64,000 nt of DNA. It comes from Comamonas sp. (lineage in GTDB: Bacteria; Pseudomonadota; Gammaproteobacteria; Burkholderiales; Burkholderiaceae_C). Shown piece after piece: positions 37,136-46,327 of this stretch. The translations under genes were made by a program, and so were the position numbers. The notes beneath the pieces are model-generated. The model had not been told where the DNA came from. It did no database searches and saw only the letters and a list, made by a program, of their open reading frames with translations. Position 1 is the first letter of the stretch. Each line of letters starts with the position of its first letter. Location of the stretch: contig JAITLR010000021.1 in assembly GCA_031277805.1 (NCBI GenBank), positions 62,001 through 126,000 of the forward strand, read 5' to 3'.

Positions 37136-38413
37136 TCAAGGCTGCAAATAGCGCTCCGCACCCGGCTTGATATAGGACTTCAGCTCCTTGAACGGAACAC
37201 TGACGCCGCTGCCCAGGCACACCCCCATGGCATGACCGATGCCGGAGATCACAAAGCTCATTTTGTCGGGCTTGTCGAACATCAGCGCCATGTACTGGGG
37301 CAACAGATCGGTGCACTCCTTGTCATCCTCGGAGTGTTTGCGCACGGCCTTGTCCAGAAAACGCGAGAACCGATCGCTGTACTCCAGCTTGTACTCGCCA
37401 TATTTCGCGCCTTTGAGCAGACGTGTGAAGTCCATGTAGCCGCCACGCAGCAAATCCAGCACAAAGGGGTCGTAATGGTTGTTGGGATGGGCGCCGCCGC
37501 AATCGGTCGAACCTGACTCGACCACACTCATCAAGGCCTTGCTCAGATAGGTGACCTTGATCTCCTCGTTTTCATAGTTACCCAGTGAGCCCGCTGCAGG
37601 CCCGTTGCTCAGGTAAATGGAAGCGCGGCAGCCCAAGGCTGCCAGGCTCATGCTCCAATGGCGCTGCTCCAGCACGGCGTTGGTCTGAGCCAGAATCTTG
37701 GCATCGGGGTGACGGGTAAGGCGCGGATACCAGAACTTGGTGCGCGCGTCGCGCACCGGCCGCCAGGCCAGATCCTTGGCAATCACCACTTCCTTGCCCT
37801 GCTCCAGCGCCTGCTTGGCCACACGCAGATAGTCATAGGGCGTGGTCTGCTCGCTGATGACAACATCGCCCGAGACGCCGCTTCCCGAACCCTGGACGAT
37901 GGCCAACGTCACCGCTTCCACACCCTTGGGCGCTATCTTTTCAGGATCGTAATGCGCAATGTGCCTGAGGCTCAGAGGCAGTTTCTTGCCGTGAGTGCCG
38001 TCCACCCATTCCCCGCTCAGACTGTCGCCTTGCTGCTCCAGACTCCAGAGCACCGCGCGCTGTTTGGCATCGGTAAACAGCGGCGTGTCATTGCCCAACG
38101 CGTCCATCAGCTCCGGCGTCAGCAATTGCGCCTCGGCCAGCGCCTTGAGCTGGCCTTTGAGCGGAATATCCACGCCATGGCGCAGATAGAAATAGCGGCC
38201 TTCGCGCACGCCATCGGCCTGAGGCTGGCCCAGCTCCATCACCACCTGGGAGCCACCCAGCGTGCCGCGATAGACATCCATGGGCGCGGCAAGGGCAGTA
38301 CCAGCTGCGGAAACAAAAAAGGCCAGCGCCAATGAGCGCCAGCCTTTGAGAGCGATAGCAGTGCGTGCATCACACTGAACGAGGACTTCTCCGGGTTGAG
38401 TGCAATGGCGCAT
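37136..38413 (-). CDS. Exported protein of unknown function between hom and thrC
   Basis: The 425-residue protein has an N-terminal signal-like region, GWRSLALAFFVSAAGTALAAPMDV, cleaved probably after ALA near residue 44. The C-terminal third contains GSTDCGGAHPNNHYDPFVLDLLRGG, which resembles the GGAHxN...FDLxTG pattern of the DUF3298/RsiV-like periplasmic domain; the resemblance is by eye. Several other cysteines could form disulfides. It lies 11 bases after hom and 155 bases before thrC on the same strand, so it is likely in the hom operon. Its function is unknown and it is not an amino acid enzyme. Confidence 0.65.
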   Translation of the reverse strand: MRHCTQPGEVLVQCDARTAIALKGWRSLALAFFVSAAGTALAAPMDVYRGTLGGSQVVMELGQPQADGVREGRYFYLRHGVDIPLKGQLKALAEAQLLTPELMDALGNDTPLFTDAKQRAVLWSLEQQGDSLSGEWVDGTHGKKLPLSLRHIAHYDPEKIAPKGVEAVTLAIVQGSGSGVSGDVVISEQTTPYDYLRVAKQALEQGKEVVIAKDLAWRPVRDARTKFWYPRLTRHPDAKILAQTNAVLEQRHWSMSLAALGCRASIYLSNGPAAGSLGNYENEEIKVTYLSKALMSVVESGSTDCGGAHPNNHYDPFVLDLLRGGYMDFTRLLKGAKYGEYKLEYSDRFSRFLDKAVRKHSEDDKECTDLLPQYMALMFDKPDKMSFVISGIGHAMGVCLGSGVSVPFKELKSYIKPGAERYLQP

Positions 38414-38424
38414 GATCGGCTTTC

Positions 38425-39759
38425 TTAGTTCAGTTCTTCCTTGCGGATGCGGGTGATGGGAGCCAGCACCGTAGGCAGGCTCTGGATGTCATCCAGTGCC
38501 TTGTTCATGTCGCCTTCACGCGTGTCGTGCGTGAGGATGATCAGGTCAGTCTGGGTCGAGCCCTCGCCACCCACCTCATCGGCCTCACGCTGCAACACGG
38601 CATCGATGCTGATACCAGCATCAGCCAGCAGACCCGTGATCTTGGCCAGCACGCCAGCCTCGTCGGCCACGCGAATACGCAGGTAGTAGCTGGTCACGAC
38701 TTCAGCCATGGGCAGCACGGGCAATTCGCTGCCAGCGGCGGCCAGGGTGCTGCTCTGGAAAGCCAGGGCAGGCACGCGGTGGGCGGGATCGGAGCCGTCC
38801 ATGCGGGCAATGTCGACCAGATCGGCGATCACGGCCGAGGCCGTGGGTTCGGAGCCCGCGCCCTTGCCGTAGTACAGCGTGGTGCCCACGGCATCGCCGT
38901 TCACCACCACGGCGTTCATCGCGCCTTCCACATTGGCGATCAGACGCTTGGACGGCACCAGCGAGGGGTGCACGCGCAGCTCGATACCCTTGTCGGTGCG
39001 CTTGGTGATGCCCAGCAGCTTGATCCGATAGCCCAGCTGTTCGGCATAACGGATGTCGGCACCAGCCAGCTTGGTGATGCCTTCCACATAGGCCTTGTCG
39101 AACTGCACGGGAATGCCGAAGGCAATTGCACTCATCAGCGTGGCCTTGTGGGCGGCATCCACGCCTTCGATGTCGAAAGTGGGATCGGCTTCGGCATAGC
39201 CCAGACGCTGGGCTTCCTTGAGCACCACATCGAAATCCAGACCCTTGTCGCGCATTTCGGACAGGATGAAGTTGGTCGTGCCGTTGATGATGCCGGCCAC
39301 CCACTGGATGGAGTTGGCGGTCAGACCTTCGCGTAGCGCCTTGATGATGGGAATGCCACCGGCCACCGCGGCTTCATAGGCCACGATCACGCCCTTCTCG
39401 GCCGCAGCCTTGAAGATTTCCGTGCCGTGCACGGCCAACAGGGCCTTGTTGGCGGTCACCACATGCTTGCCGGCTGCGATGGCTTCCAGCACCAGGGCCT
39501 TGGCAATGCCGTAGCCGCCGATCAGCTCGACCACCACATCGATATCGGGGTTGGCGATGACCTCACGCGCATCGCCGACTACCTTGACCTTGTCACCCAC
39601 GACGCTCTTGGCGCGTTCGGTATCCAAGTCGGCCACCATGGTAATTTCAATGCCACGACCCGCACGACGGCGAATCTCGTCTTGGTTGCGTTCCAGCACA
39701 TTGAAAGTACCGCTGCCCACGGTGCCAATGCCCAACAGGCCTACTTGGATTGGTTTCAT
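38425..39759 (-). CDS. hom: Homoserine dehydrogenase
   Basis: Hom reduces aspartate semialdehyde to homoserine, the branch to threonine, methionine and isoleucine. The ATG on 39757-39759 gives MKPIQVGLLGIGTVGSGTFNVL, with the nucleotide-binding GxGxxG. The substrate region GTTNFILSEMRDKG and the lysine-containing central domain follow. A C-terminal ACT domain (SYYLRIRVADEAGVLAKITGLLADAGISIDAV, about 355-440) indicates feedback control by an amino acid, usually threonine. Length is 444 residues. It is followed by the exported unknown and thrC, and preceded by an aminotransferase gene. Confidence 0.97.
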   Translation of the reverse strand: MKPIQVGLLGIGTVGSGTFNVLERNQDEIRRRAGRGIEITMVADLDTERAKSVVGDKVKVVGDAREVIANPDIDVVVELIGGYGIAKALVLEAIAAGKHVVTANKALLAVHGTEIFKAAAEKGVIVAYEAAVAGGIPIIKALREGLTANSIQWVAGIINGTTNFILSEMRDKGLDFDVVLKEAQRLGYAEADPTFDIEGVDAAHKATLMSAIAFGIPVQFDKAYVEGITKLAGADIRYAEQLGYRIKLLGITKRTDKGIELRVHPSLVPSKRLIANVEGAMNAVVVNGDAVGTTLYYGKGAGSEPTASAVIADLVDIARMDGSDPAHRVPALAFQSSTLAAAGSELPVLPMAEVVTSYYLRIRVADEAGVLAKITGLLADAGISIDAVLQREADEVGGEGSTQTDLIILTHDTREGDMNKALDDIQSLPTVLAPITRIRKEELN

Positions 39760-39781
39760 AAACTTCAGAAGTAAAAACACT

Positions 39782-39816
39782 GCAGCGCTTGACAGTCAAG
39801 CGCTTACAGCTATCGA
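39782..39816. repeat. Interspersed intergenic repeat, family A
   Basis: The 67-base gap between alaC and hom contains GCAGCGCTTGACAGTCAAGC, then GCTTACAGCTATCGAAAAG. It is a compact copy of the family-A mosaic. Confidence 0.75.
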
Positions 39817-39826
39817 AAAGAAAGCG

Positions 39827-41116
39827 TTACGCGGCTTTTTCCGCTTTGACGGGCTTGACGGCCTTGGCATCCACCACGGCCTTGGGCTTGTCCGTGCCAT
39901 GGCGCTTGCGGTACTTCTCCAGGAAGGCCGCCAGACGGTTGATGGCCTCGCGCAGATCCGCCTCATGCGGCAGGAAGACGATACGGAAGTGATCGGGTTC
40001 GGGCCAGTTGAAGCCCGTGCCCTGCACCAGCATGACCTTGGTTTCCTGCAGCACCTCCAGGAAAAACTCCTGATCGTCCTTGATTGGATAGACCGCCGGA
40101 TCCAGGCGCGGGAACATGTACAGCGCGCCCTGAGGCTTGACACAGCTCACACCAGGAATGGCATTGATCAGCTCCCAGGCCAGATCACGCTGCACGCGCA
40201 GACGTCCGCCCTCCTGCACCAGCGAGTCAATGCTCTGGTGACCGCCCAGTGCCGTCTGCACGGCCCATTGACCGGGCACGTTGGCACACAGACGCATGTT
40301 CGAGAGCATGTTCAGGCCCTCGATGTAATCCTTGGCAGGCTTTTTGTCGCCCGAAATCACCATCCAGCCCGCACGGTAGCCGCAGGAGCGGTAGGCCTTG
40401 GAGAGGGAGTTGAAGGTGATGGTCAGCACGTCGATGGACAGGCTGCCCAGCGGCGTGTGCTTGGCATCCTCGTACAGTACCTTGTCGTAGACCTCGTCCG
40501 CAAAGATGACCAGGCCATGTTCGCGTGCCAGCTCCACGATCTGCAGCAGCAATTCCTTGGAGTACAACGCGCCCGTGGGATTATTGGGATTGATGACGAC
40601 GATGCCCTTGGTGCGCGGCGTGATCTTGGCGCGGATGTCAGCCATATTGGGCATCCAGCCATTAGACTCGTCACACATGTAATGCACGGGCGTACCACCC
40701 GACAGGCTGGTGGCAGCCGTCCACAGCGGATAGTCGGGAGCGGGCAGCAGCATTTCATCGCCGTTGTCCAGCAGCGCATTGGTGGCTAGGCTGATCAGCT
40801 CCGAAGCGCCATTGCCCAGGTAGATATCGTCCAGGGTCACGCCCTTAATACCCTGACGCTGGGTTTCATGCATCACGGCCTTGCGCGCCGCGAAGATGCC
40901 CTTGCTGTCGGAGTAGCCGGCCGAGTTGGGCAGATTGCGGATCATGTCCTGCTGCACCTCCTCGGGGGCGTCAAAGCCGAACACGGCCAGATTGCCGATG
41001 TTGAGCTTGATGATCTTCTGGCCGTCGTCCTCCATCTTCTTCGCCGCGTCCATGATCGGCCCGCGGATGTCGTAACAGACGTTTGCTAATTTGGCGGATT
41101 TTTGAACGGTTTTCAT
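39827..41116 (-). CDS. alaC: Alanine-type PLP aminotransferase
   Basis: This is a class I aminotransferase of the AlaC/AlaA type that forms alanine from pyruvate and glutamate. The ATG on 41114-41116 gives about 429 residues (MKTVQKSAKLANVCYDIRGPIMDAAKKM). The motifs NPTGALYS, FADEVYDKVLYED and the PLP lysine in SLSKAYRSCGYRAGWM are all present. The start MEDDGQKIIKLNIGN region also fits AlaC. It is upstream of hom in the same direction, a conserved pairing in Burkholderiales. A narrow substrate range cannot be shown from the sequence. The C-terminal tail is Lys/Ala-rich. Confidence 0.88.
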   Translation of the reverse strand: MKTVQKSAKLANVCYDIRGPIMDAAKKMEDDGQKIIKLNIGNLAVFGFDAPEEVQQDMIRNLPNSAGYSDSKGIFAARKAVMHETQRQGIKGVTLDDIYLGNGASELISLATNALLDNGDEMLLPAPDYPLWTAATSLSGGTPVHYMCDESNGWMPNMADIRAKITPRTKGIVVINPNNPTGALYSKELLLQIVELAREHGLVIFADEVYDKVLYEDAKHTPLGSLSIDVLTITFNSLSKAYRSCGYRAGWMVISGDKKPAKDYIEGLNMLSNMRLCANVPGQWAVQTALGGHQSIDSLVQEGGRLRVQRDLAWELINAIPGVSCVKPQGALYMFPRLDPAVYPIKDDQEFFLEVLQETKVMLVQGTGFNWPEPDHFRIVFLPHEADLREAINRLAAFLEKYRKRHGTDKPKAVVDAKAVKPVKAEKAA

Positions 41117-41282
41117 GCGAATCAATGCAAAAGGATTTCAGGCACGCCAGGGCGCATTAAACGCCATGGTGAAACCTATAATTTAAGCACAGTTCCGCGC
41201 TGCAGCAATGTCCCCACCCTCTCCGTATGGAGACAGCAGCCATCGTCCCCATCATGCGCTCCGATTGCGCACACTCCTCATC

Positions 41283-41651
41283 ATGAAATTCCAGGCAGAC
41301 AAATCCGATGCGCAGACCATCACCGGCTACGGCCAGGGCTGGATTGCGGTTGACAAGCTCCATCACGAAACCAGCATGCTGGTCGGCTCCCGCGGCCTGC
41401 TGCAACCCTGGAGCCCTGTGCGCTTTGAGGATTTGACCGCCACCGATTTCGCAGAGCTGGCAAAACTTGATGTCGAGGTCATCATTTTCGGCAGCGGAAG
41501 CAGGAATCGCTTCCCCCCGCCAGCCTGGCTCAAGCCCCTGATGGAAAAACGTATTGGACTGGAAGCCATGGATACCGCCTCGGCATGCCGTACTTACAAT
41601 GTTCTCGCCGGGGAAGGACGCAACGTCGTTGCAGCCCTTTTACAGGCATAG
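41283..41651 (+). CDS. Mth938-like (DUF498) domain protein
   Basis: The ATG at 41283 gives a 122-residue protein, MKFQADKSDAQTITGYGQGWIAV. The segment LLQPWSPVRFEDLTATDF...VEVIIFGSGSRNRFPPP...GLEAMDTASACRTYNVLAGEGRNVVAALL is the Mth938-like fold, which includes the mitochondrial complex I assembly factor NDUFAF3. The bacterial function is unknown. It is divergent from alaC. A longer frame begins upstream but is not supported. The bcp gene follows after a 137-base gap. Confidence 0.85.
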   Translation: MKFQADKSDAQTITGYGQGWIAVDKLHHETSMLVGSRGLLQPWSPVRFEDLTATDFAELAKLDVEVIIFGSGSRNRFPPPAWLKPLMEKRIGLEAMDTASACRTYNVLAGEGRNVVAALLQA

Positions 41652-41788
41652 GCTTACAAGGGGTCATTGAGAGAAACACGTATTTCAGAGTAAAATCGCA
41701 GGTTGCGGTTGGGGGCGCCCGATCAATAAAAGCAAAAATATCAAGCGCCTTCGGCATTTCAACGACTACACCCGAGAGATACAAGCGC

Positions 41789-42277
41789 ATGGCGATCGTT
41801 GTCAACAAACCCCTTCCTGAATTTGAAGCCAACGCTACCGGCGGGATCAAGGTGACCAACACCTCCCATACGGGCCAGATTCTGATCCTGTATTTTTACC
41901 CCAAGGACAATACGCCTGGTTGCACCACAGAGGCAATGCAGTTTCGCGATAAATACAAGGATTTCGTGAAAGCTGGCGCTACCGTGTTTGGCGTTTCGCG
42001 CGACAACATGAAGTCGCACGATGACTTCAAGGAAAAGCTGGAACTGCCCTTCGAGCTGATCGCGGATACCGAGGAAAAGATGTGCCACATGTTCGGCGTG
42101 GTCAAGAACAAGATCATGTACGGCAAGAAGGTCAAGGGCATCGAGCGCTCCACCTTCCTGATTGGCGCCGACGGCCTGCTGGCCCAGGAGTGGCGCGGCC
42201 TCAAGGTTCCCGGTCACGTGGATGAAGTCCTCAAGGCAGTCAAGACCCTGAAAACCCAGGACAAGAAGGTTGCCTGA
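41789..42277 (+). CDS. bcp: Peroxiredoxin, BCP/PrxQ family
   Basis: Bcp reduces hydrogen peroxide and organic hydroperoxides with thioredoxin. The ATG at 41789 gives 162 residues (MAIVVNKPLPEFEANATGG). The peroxidatic cysteine is C45 in DNTPGCTTEAMQF. The position five residues on, where Escherichia coli Bcp has its second cysteine, is methionine; another cysteine is at about 99 in EKMCHMFGV. So the protein looks 1-Cys-like with respect to the usual +5 resolving residue. It precedes the PhoH-type gene. The ORF upstream in frame is a less likely start. Confidence 0.94.
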   Translation: MAIVVNKPLPEFEANATGGIKVTNTSHTGQILILYFYPKDNTPGCTTEAMQFRDKYKDFVKAGATVFGVSRDNMKSHDDFKEKLELPFELIADTEEKMCHMFGVVKNKIMYGKKVKGIERSTFLIGADGLLAQEWRGLKVPGHVDEVLKAVKTLKTQDKKVA

Positions 42278-42432
42278 TCGGCAACCTAAAAAGATTTAGG
42301 AACGCCATATACCCGCAAAGCGTTTCAAAGTCTTTAATCAAGCTGAAGCTACAAATTTCGATTTCGCACACCGGTAGCTATGCATAATGAGGCATGCCTC
42401 AGTGCTATGCAGTTTTTTCAGCTCACCCAACC

Positions 42433-42470
42433 AAAGCCGCCTCGGTTTCCAGGCGGCTTTGTGCTTTTTG
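42433..42470 (+). terminator. Probable terminator after bcp
   Basis: AAAGCCGCCT and AGGCGGCTTT pair around an 8-base loop, followed by GTGCTTTTTG with a T-rich tail. It is about 155 bases past the bcp stop and just before the PhoH-like gene. Confidence 0.65.
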
Positions 42471-42498
42471 AATCTTGTTGAGGAACGGTTCGTCCACT

Positions 42499-44226
42499 AT
42501 GCCCCTGCCACCCGCACCCGGCCGCCGCGCCGCAAAGCTTTCCGCAGAAGCCTTTCTGTCCAGCCGCAACCCTGCCAAGCAGACTTCCATGGCTGACGAC
42601 GATCTGGAGCCCTCCAGCACAACAACAGCAGTAGCAGTATCTCGATCCACTGCTACAGCAGCCAAACCCAAACGCGCGACCAAGCCCGCAAGCACCAAGA
42701 CCGGGGGCAAGACTATTGCCAATCCGGCAAGCGAGGCATTGACACCCGCTACTGGGAAGGCAAGCAAAAGCAGTAGCAAGGCCGCCGCCAGCAGCCACAA
42801 GCCCTCGCGCCGCACACGCAACACAGGCACCGGCCCGACCACTCTGTTCGTGCTGGACACCAATGTGCTGCTGCACGACCCATCCAGCCTGTTCCGCTTT
42901 GAAGAGCACGACATTTTCCTGCCCATGGTGGTGCTGGAAGAGCTGGACAACCACAAGAAGGGCATGACCGAAGTGGCGCGCAACGGCCGCCAGGTCAGCC
43001 GCACACTGGACTCCCTGGTCGCATCTCAACCTGCCGATGGTCTGGACAAGGGCCTGCCATTGAATGCCACCGGCCAGCGCACTGCCACCGGCACTCTCTA
43101 CTTCCAGACGCATCCCCTAGACGCCTCCTTGCCCGAGAGCCTGCCGCAGGGCAAGGCCGACAACCAGATTCTGGGCGTGGTCGCGGCCCTGCGCGAACAG
43201 CACAAGGACCGCGAAGTCGTGCTGGTGTCCAAGGACATCAATATGCGCGTCAAGGCACGCGCCCTGGGCCTGGCCGCCGAGGACTACCAGAACGACAAGG
43301 TACTGGAAGACGGCGACCTGCTGTACTCCGGCGCCCTGGCTCTGCCCGCCGATTTCTGGACCAAGGCGGGCAAGAACGTGGAAAGCTGGCAGGAAGGCGC
43401 CATCACCTACTACCGCGTCAGCGGCGCCATCGTGGACCAATTGATGATCAATCAGTTTGTCTATCACGAAGCGCCGGGCGAGCCCAGCCTCTATATGCGC
43501 GTGACCGAGATCCGCGACAAGACGGCCGTGCTCAAGACACTGCGCGACTTCGGCAATCCCAAGAACGCTGTCTGGGGCGTTGCCACGCGCAACCGCGAGC
43601 AGAACTTCGCCATGAATCTGCTGGTCAACCCCGATGTGGACTTTGTCACGCTGACCGGCACCGCCGGCACAGGCAAGACCCTGCTGGCCCTGGCCGCCGG
43701 TCTGGCACAGGTGCTGGACGAGCGCCGTTATACCGAGATCATCATGACCCGCGCCACTGTGAGTGTGGGCGAGGACATCGGCTTTCTGCCCGGCACCGAG
43801 GAAGAGAAGATGGGCCCCTGGATGGGCGCGCTGGACGACAACCTGGAGTTCCTGGCCAAGGGCGACGGCGGCAACGCCGGCGAATGGGGCCGCGCCGCGA
43901 CCAATGAACTGATCCGCAGCCGCATCAAGATCAAGAGCATGAACTTCATGCGCGGCCGTACCTTTCTGAACAAGTACGTCATCATCGACGAGGCCCAGAA
44001 CCTGACACCCAAGCAGATGAAGACCTTGATCACCCGCGCCGGCCCCGGGACCAAGATCATCTGCATGGGCAATCTGGCCCAGATCGACACGCCGTATCTG
44101 ACCGAAGGCAGCTCAGGCCTGACCTATGTGGTGGACCGCTTCAAGGGCTGGCCCCATAGCGGCCACATCACCCTGGCACGCGGCGAACGCTCACGCTTGG
44201 CAGACTTCGCCAGCGAGGTGTTGTAA
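42499..44226 (+). CDS. PIN-PhoH protein (PhoH2/YlaK-type)
   Basis: This 575-residue protein fuses a PIN nuclease domain to a PhoH ATPase domain. The PIN domain (about 118-255) starts LFVLDTNVLLHDPSSL with the conserved acidic residues and ends with FVPMVVLEE-type strands. The PhoH domain (about 335-565) has Walker A TGTAGTGKT and the KYVIIDEAQNLTPKQMKTLITRAG region. Such proteins are RNA-unwinding and -cleaving enzymes. I chose the ATG at 42499; a TTG lies upstream. The first about 115 residues are Ala/Ser/Lys/Thr-rich low complexity, absent in the short homologues. Confidence 0.9.
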   Translation: MPLPPAPGRRAAKLSAEAFLSSRNPAKQTSMADDDLEPSSTTTAVAVSRSTATAAKPKRATKPASTKTGGKTIANPASEALTPATGKASKSSSKAAASSHKPSRRTRNTGTGPTTLFVLDTNVLLHDPSSLFRFEEHDIFLPMVVLEELDNHKKGMTEVARNGRQVSRTLDSLVASQPADGLDKGLPLNATGQRTATGTLYFQTHPLDASLPESLPQGKADNQILGVVAALREQHKDREVVLVSKDINMRVKARALGLAAEDYQNDKVLEDGDLLYSGALALPADFWTKAGKNVESWQEGAITYYRVSGAIVDQLMINQFVYHEAPGEPSLYMRVTEIRDKTAVLKTLRDFGNPKNAVWGVATRNREQNFAMNLLVNPDVDFVTLTGTAGTGKTLLALAAGLAQVLDERRYTEIIMTRATVSVGEDIGFLPGTEEEKMGPWMGALDDNLEFLAKGDGGNAGEWGRAATNELIRSRIKIKSMNFMRGRTFLNKYVIIDEAQNLTPKQMKTLITRAGPGTKIICMGNLAQIDTPYLTEGSSGLTYVVDRFKGWPHSGHITLARGERSRLADFASEVL

Positions 44227-44631
44227 GTGGCAAGCTGGATCGCTGCGCTCAAGCTCGTGCCCTGGGGCGAGGTCATCAAGGCCACACCCCAGGTCATGAA
44301 AGCTGCCCAGAGCATGCTCAAGAAGAAGGATGCCCAGGAAGAGACGCGCGAACAGGAAGCCCGTGCGCAACAGGCATCCCAAAACCTGTCACCGCCGGCA
44401 TCTGCGAGCGAGCAGGCTCTGAGACTGATTCAGCAGCAGGAAGAGCGCATCGCCCAGCTTGAACAATCCCAGCGCCAGTCGCTGGAGATCATCGAGAAGC
44501 TGGCTGAGCAGAATGCCCAGATCGTTGCCACCGTCGGCGCACTGCGCATAGGCGCGCAGCGCCTGGCCTGGACCTGTGGTGCCCTGGGCATCAGCCTGGT
44601 CAGCCTCGGCATCTACGTGTTCAGACACTGA
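44227..44631 (+). CDS. Coiled-coil protein with C-terminal membrane anchor
   Basis: The GTG start directly follows the PhoH-like stop. The 134-residue protein has an N-terminal amphipathic region, a long coiled coil (about 50-100: LIQQQEERIAQLEQSQRQSLEIIEKLAEQNAQIVATVG) and a C-terminal hydrophobic helix ending in WTCGALGISLVSLGIYVFRH. It is probably a tail-anchored membrane protein. No known family is recognised. Its tight coupling to the PIN-PhoH gene suggests a related role, but this is inference. It ends before a strong terminator. Confidence 0.65.
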   Translation: MASWIAALKLVPWGEVIKATPQVMKAAQSMLKKKDAQEETREQEARAQQASQNLSPPASASEQALRLIQQQEERIAQLEQSQRQSLEIIEKLAEQNAQIVATVGALRIGAQRLAWTCGALGISLVSLGIYVFRH

Positions 44632-44647
44632 CCCATCCCGCTCAAAA

Positions 44648-44685
44648 CAAAGCCCGCACGGCCATGGCCTGCGGGCTTTTTTCTT
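44648..44685 (+). terminator. Intrinsic terminator
   Basis: AAAGCCCGCA and TGCGGGCTTT form a 10-bp stem around GC-rich loop bases and are followed by a T run, about 20 bases after the preceding stop. Confidence 0.85.
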
Positions 44686-44698
44686 TGACAACAGTCAT

Positions 44699-44788
44699 TT
44701 TGATAGCTGTCAGCGCTTGATATTCATAGATTTCATATTCATAGAACTTTAAAACCCATGCTCATCCAGCGTTAGCAGCTATGGTTTT
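44699..44788. repeat. Interspersed intergenic repeat, family A (two facing copies)
   Basis: The first part, GATAGCTGTCAGCGCTTGAT, is a reverse copy; the last part, CATCCAGCGTTAGCAGCTAT, is a forward copy. Between them are two ATTCATAG units that also occur near 57020. It fills the gap between the coiled-coil gene and dnaB. Confidence 0.7.
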
Positions 44789-46229
44789 AATACTCGTCGG
44801 CTCCATAGCCCTGGGCCAGATTCTCGAAGCGCGTCTGGTTCTTCTGGAAGAAGAGCTTCACCGTGCCCGTCGGACCATTACGCTGCTTGCCGATGATGAC
44901 CTCGGCAATATTGGGCTCCTTGCTATCTTTGTTGTAGTAATCGTCACGGTAGATGAACATGATGATGTCCGCATCCTGCTCGATAGCGCCCGATTCACGC
45001 AGATCAGACATCATGGGACGCTTGTCGGTGCGTTGCTCCACCGAGCGGTTGAGCTGGGACAGCGCAATCACCGGGCATTGCAACTCCTTGGCCAGCATCT
45101 TCAAGCCCCGGGAAATCTCGCCCAGTTCGGTCGCACGGTTGTCGCCGCCAGCACCGCCAGAGCCGCTCATCAGCTGCAGGTAGTCCACCACGATCAGACC
45201 GAGCTTGCCGCACTGACGAGCCAGACGGCGCGCATTCGCACGCAGCTCGATGGGAGTCAGACCCGGTGTTTCGTCGATATGCAGACTTACCGTGCGCAGG
45301 CGCTCGATCGCCTCGGTCAGGCGTGGCCATTCGTCATCGCTGAGCTTGCCGGTACGCAGATTGCCCTGATTCACACGCCCGATGGAGCCCACGATACGCA
45401 CGGCCAGCTGGGCCGCCCCCATTTCCATGGAGAAGATGGCAACCGGCAGGCCTTCATTGAGGGCCACATGCTCGGCAATATTCACGGCAAACGAGGTTTT
45501 ACCCATTGAAGGACGCGCCGCCAGCACCACCATGTCGCCCGCCTGCAAACCAGACGTCATGCGATCCAGATCGACAAAGCCCGTTGGCACGCCGGTCACA
45601 TCCATGGGGTTGTCGGCCATCTCCTGAACCTGGTCCAGCAGGTCCACTACCAGAGAGTCCAGCGACTGGAAGCCCTGCTTCATGCGCGAACCCTCTTCGC
45701 CGATGGCGAAGATCTTCTGCTCGGCCTGCTCCAGAATATCCTTGACCGACTTGCCCTGAGGATTGAAGGCGTTAGTGGCAATTTCGTCGCTGGTCGTCAC
45801 CAGACGCCGCAGAATCGAGCGCTCGCGCACGATTTCCGCGTAGCGACGAATGTTCGTCGCGCTGGGCACATATTGGGCCAGCTGATTCAGATACAGCAGG
45901 CCGCCAATTTCCTCAGCCTTGCCCATGCCCTGCAAGCGTTCATAGACGGTGATCACGTCGGCAGGCTTGCTCTCGTTGATCATCTTGCCTATGGCTTCGA
46001 AGATCAGCTGATGCTCGCTGCGATAGAAATCCCCGGGCTTGAGCATGTCACCCACCCGATCCCAGGCATTGTTGTCCAGCAACAGACCGCCAAGCACCGA
46101 GGACTCCGACTCCATGGAATGCGGCGGCACGCGCAGTTGCGCCACCTCTGGATCCGCGGGAGAGCCAGGGCCGGGCAAGGGTGCGAACGCATCATCTTCC
46201 ATATCAAGCGGGGGCATTACAGACGACAT
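44787..46229 (-). CDS. dnaB: Replicative DNA helicase DnaB
   Basis: DnaB is the hexameric 5'-to-3' helicase that unwinds the replication fork. The ATG on 46227-46229 gives 480 residues. The N-terminal domain (about 25-140) is followed by the RecA-like ATPase with Walker A ARPSMGKTSFAVN and Walker B LIVVDYLQLM, and the arginine finger region near the C-terminus (DADIIMFIYRDDYYN). The longer upstream frame is less likely. It follows rplI on the same strand, a common location for dnaB (rpsF-priB-rpsR-rplI-dnaB). Confidence 0.97.
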   Translation of the reverse strand: MSSVMPPLDMEDDAFAPLPGPGSPADPEVAQLRVPPHSMESESSVLGGLLLDNNAWDRVGDMLKPGDFYRSEHQLIFEAIGKMINESKPADVITVYERLQGMGKAEEIGGLLYLNQLAQYVPSATNIRRYAEIVRERSILRRLVTTSDEIATNAFNPQGKSVKDILEQAEQKIFAIGEEGSRMKQGFQSLDSLVVDLLDQVQEMADNPMDVTGVPTGFVDLDRMTSGLQAGDMVVLAARPSMGKTSFAVNIAEHVALNEGLPVAIFSMEMGAAQLAVRIVGSIGRVNQGNLRTGKLSDDEWPRLTEAIERLRTVSLHIDETPGLTPIELRANARRLARQCGKLGLIVVDYLQLMSGSGGAGGDNRATELGEISRGLKMLAKELQCPVIALSQLNRSVEQRTDKRPMMSDLRESGAIEQDADIIMFIYRDDYYNKDSKEPNIAEVIIGKQRNGPTGTVKLFFQKNQTRFENLAQGYGADEY

Positions 46230-46327
46230 GAGACTCCTTGAGGCAAGCCCTCCATCGTAGCGGGAGGCCGCAATATCTTCACCGAAGGTGACTATAAAAA
46301 CACTGGCATGCCCAATGGCGCCAGAAA

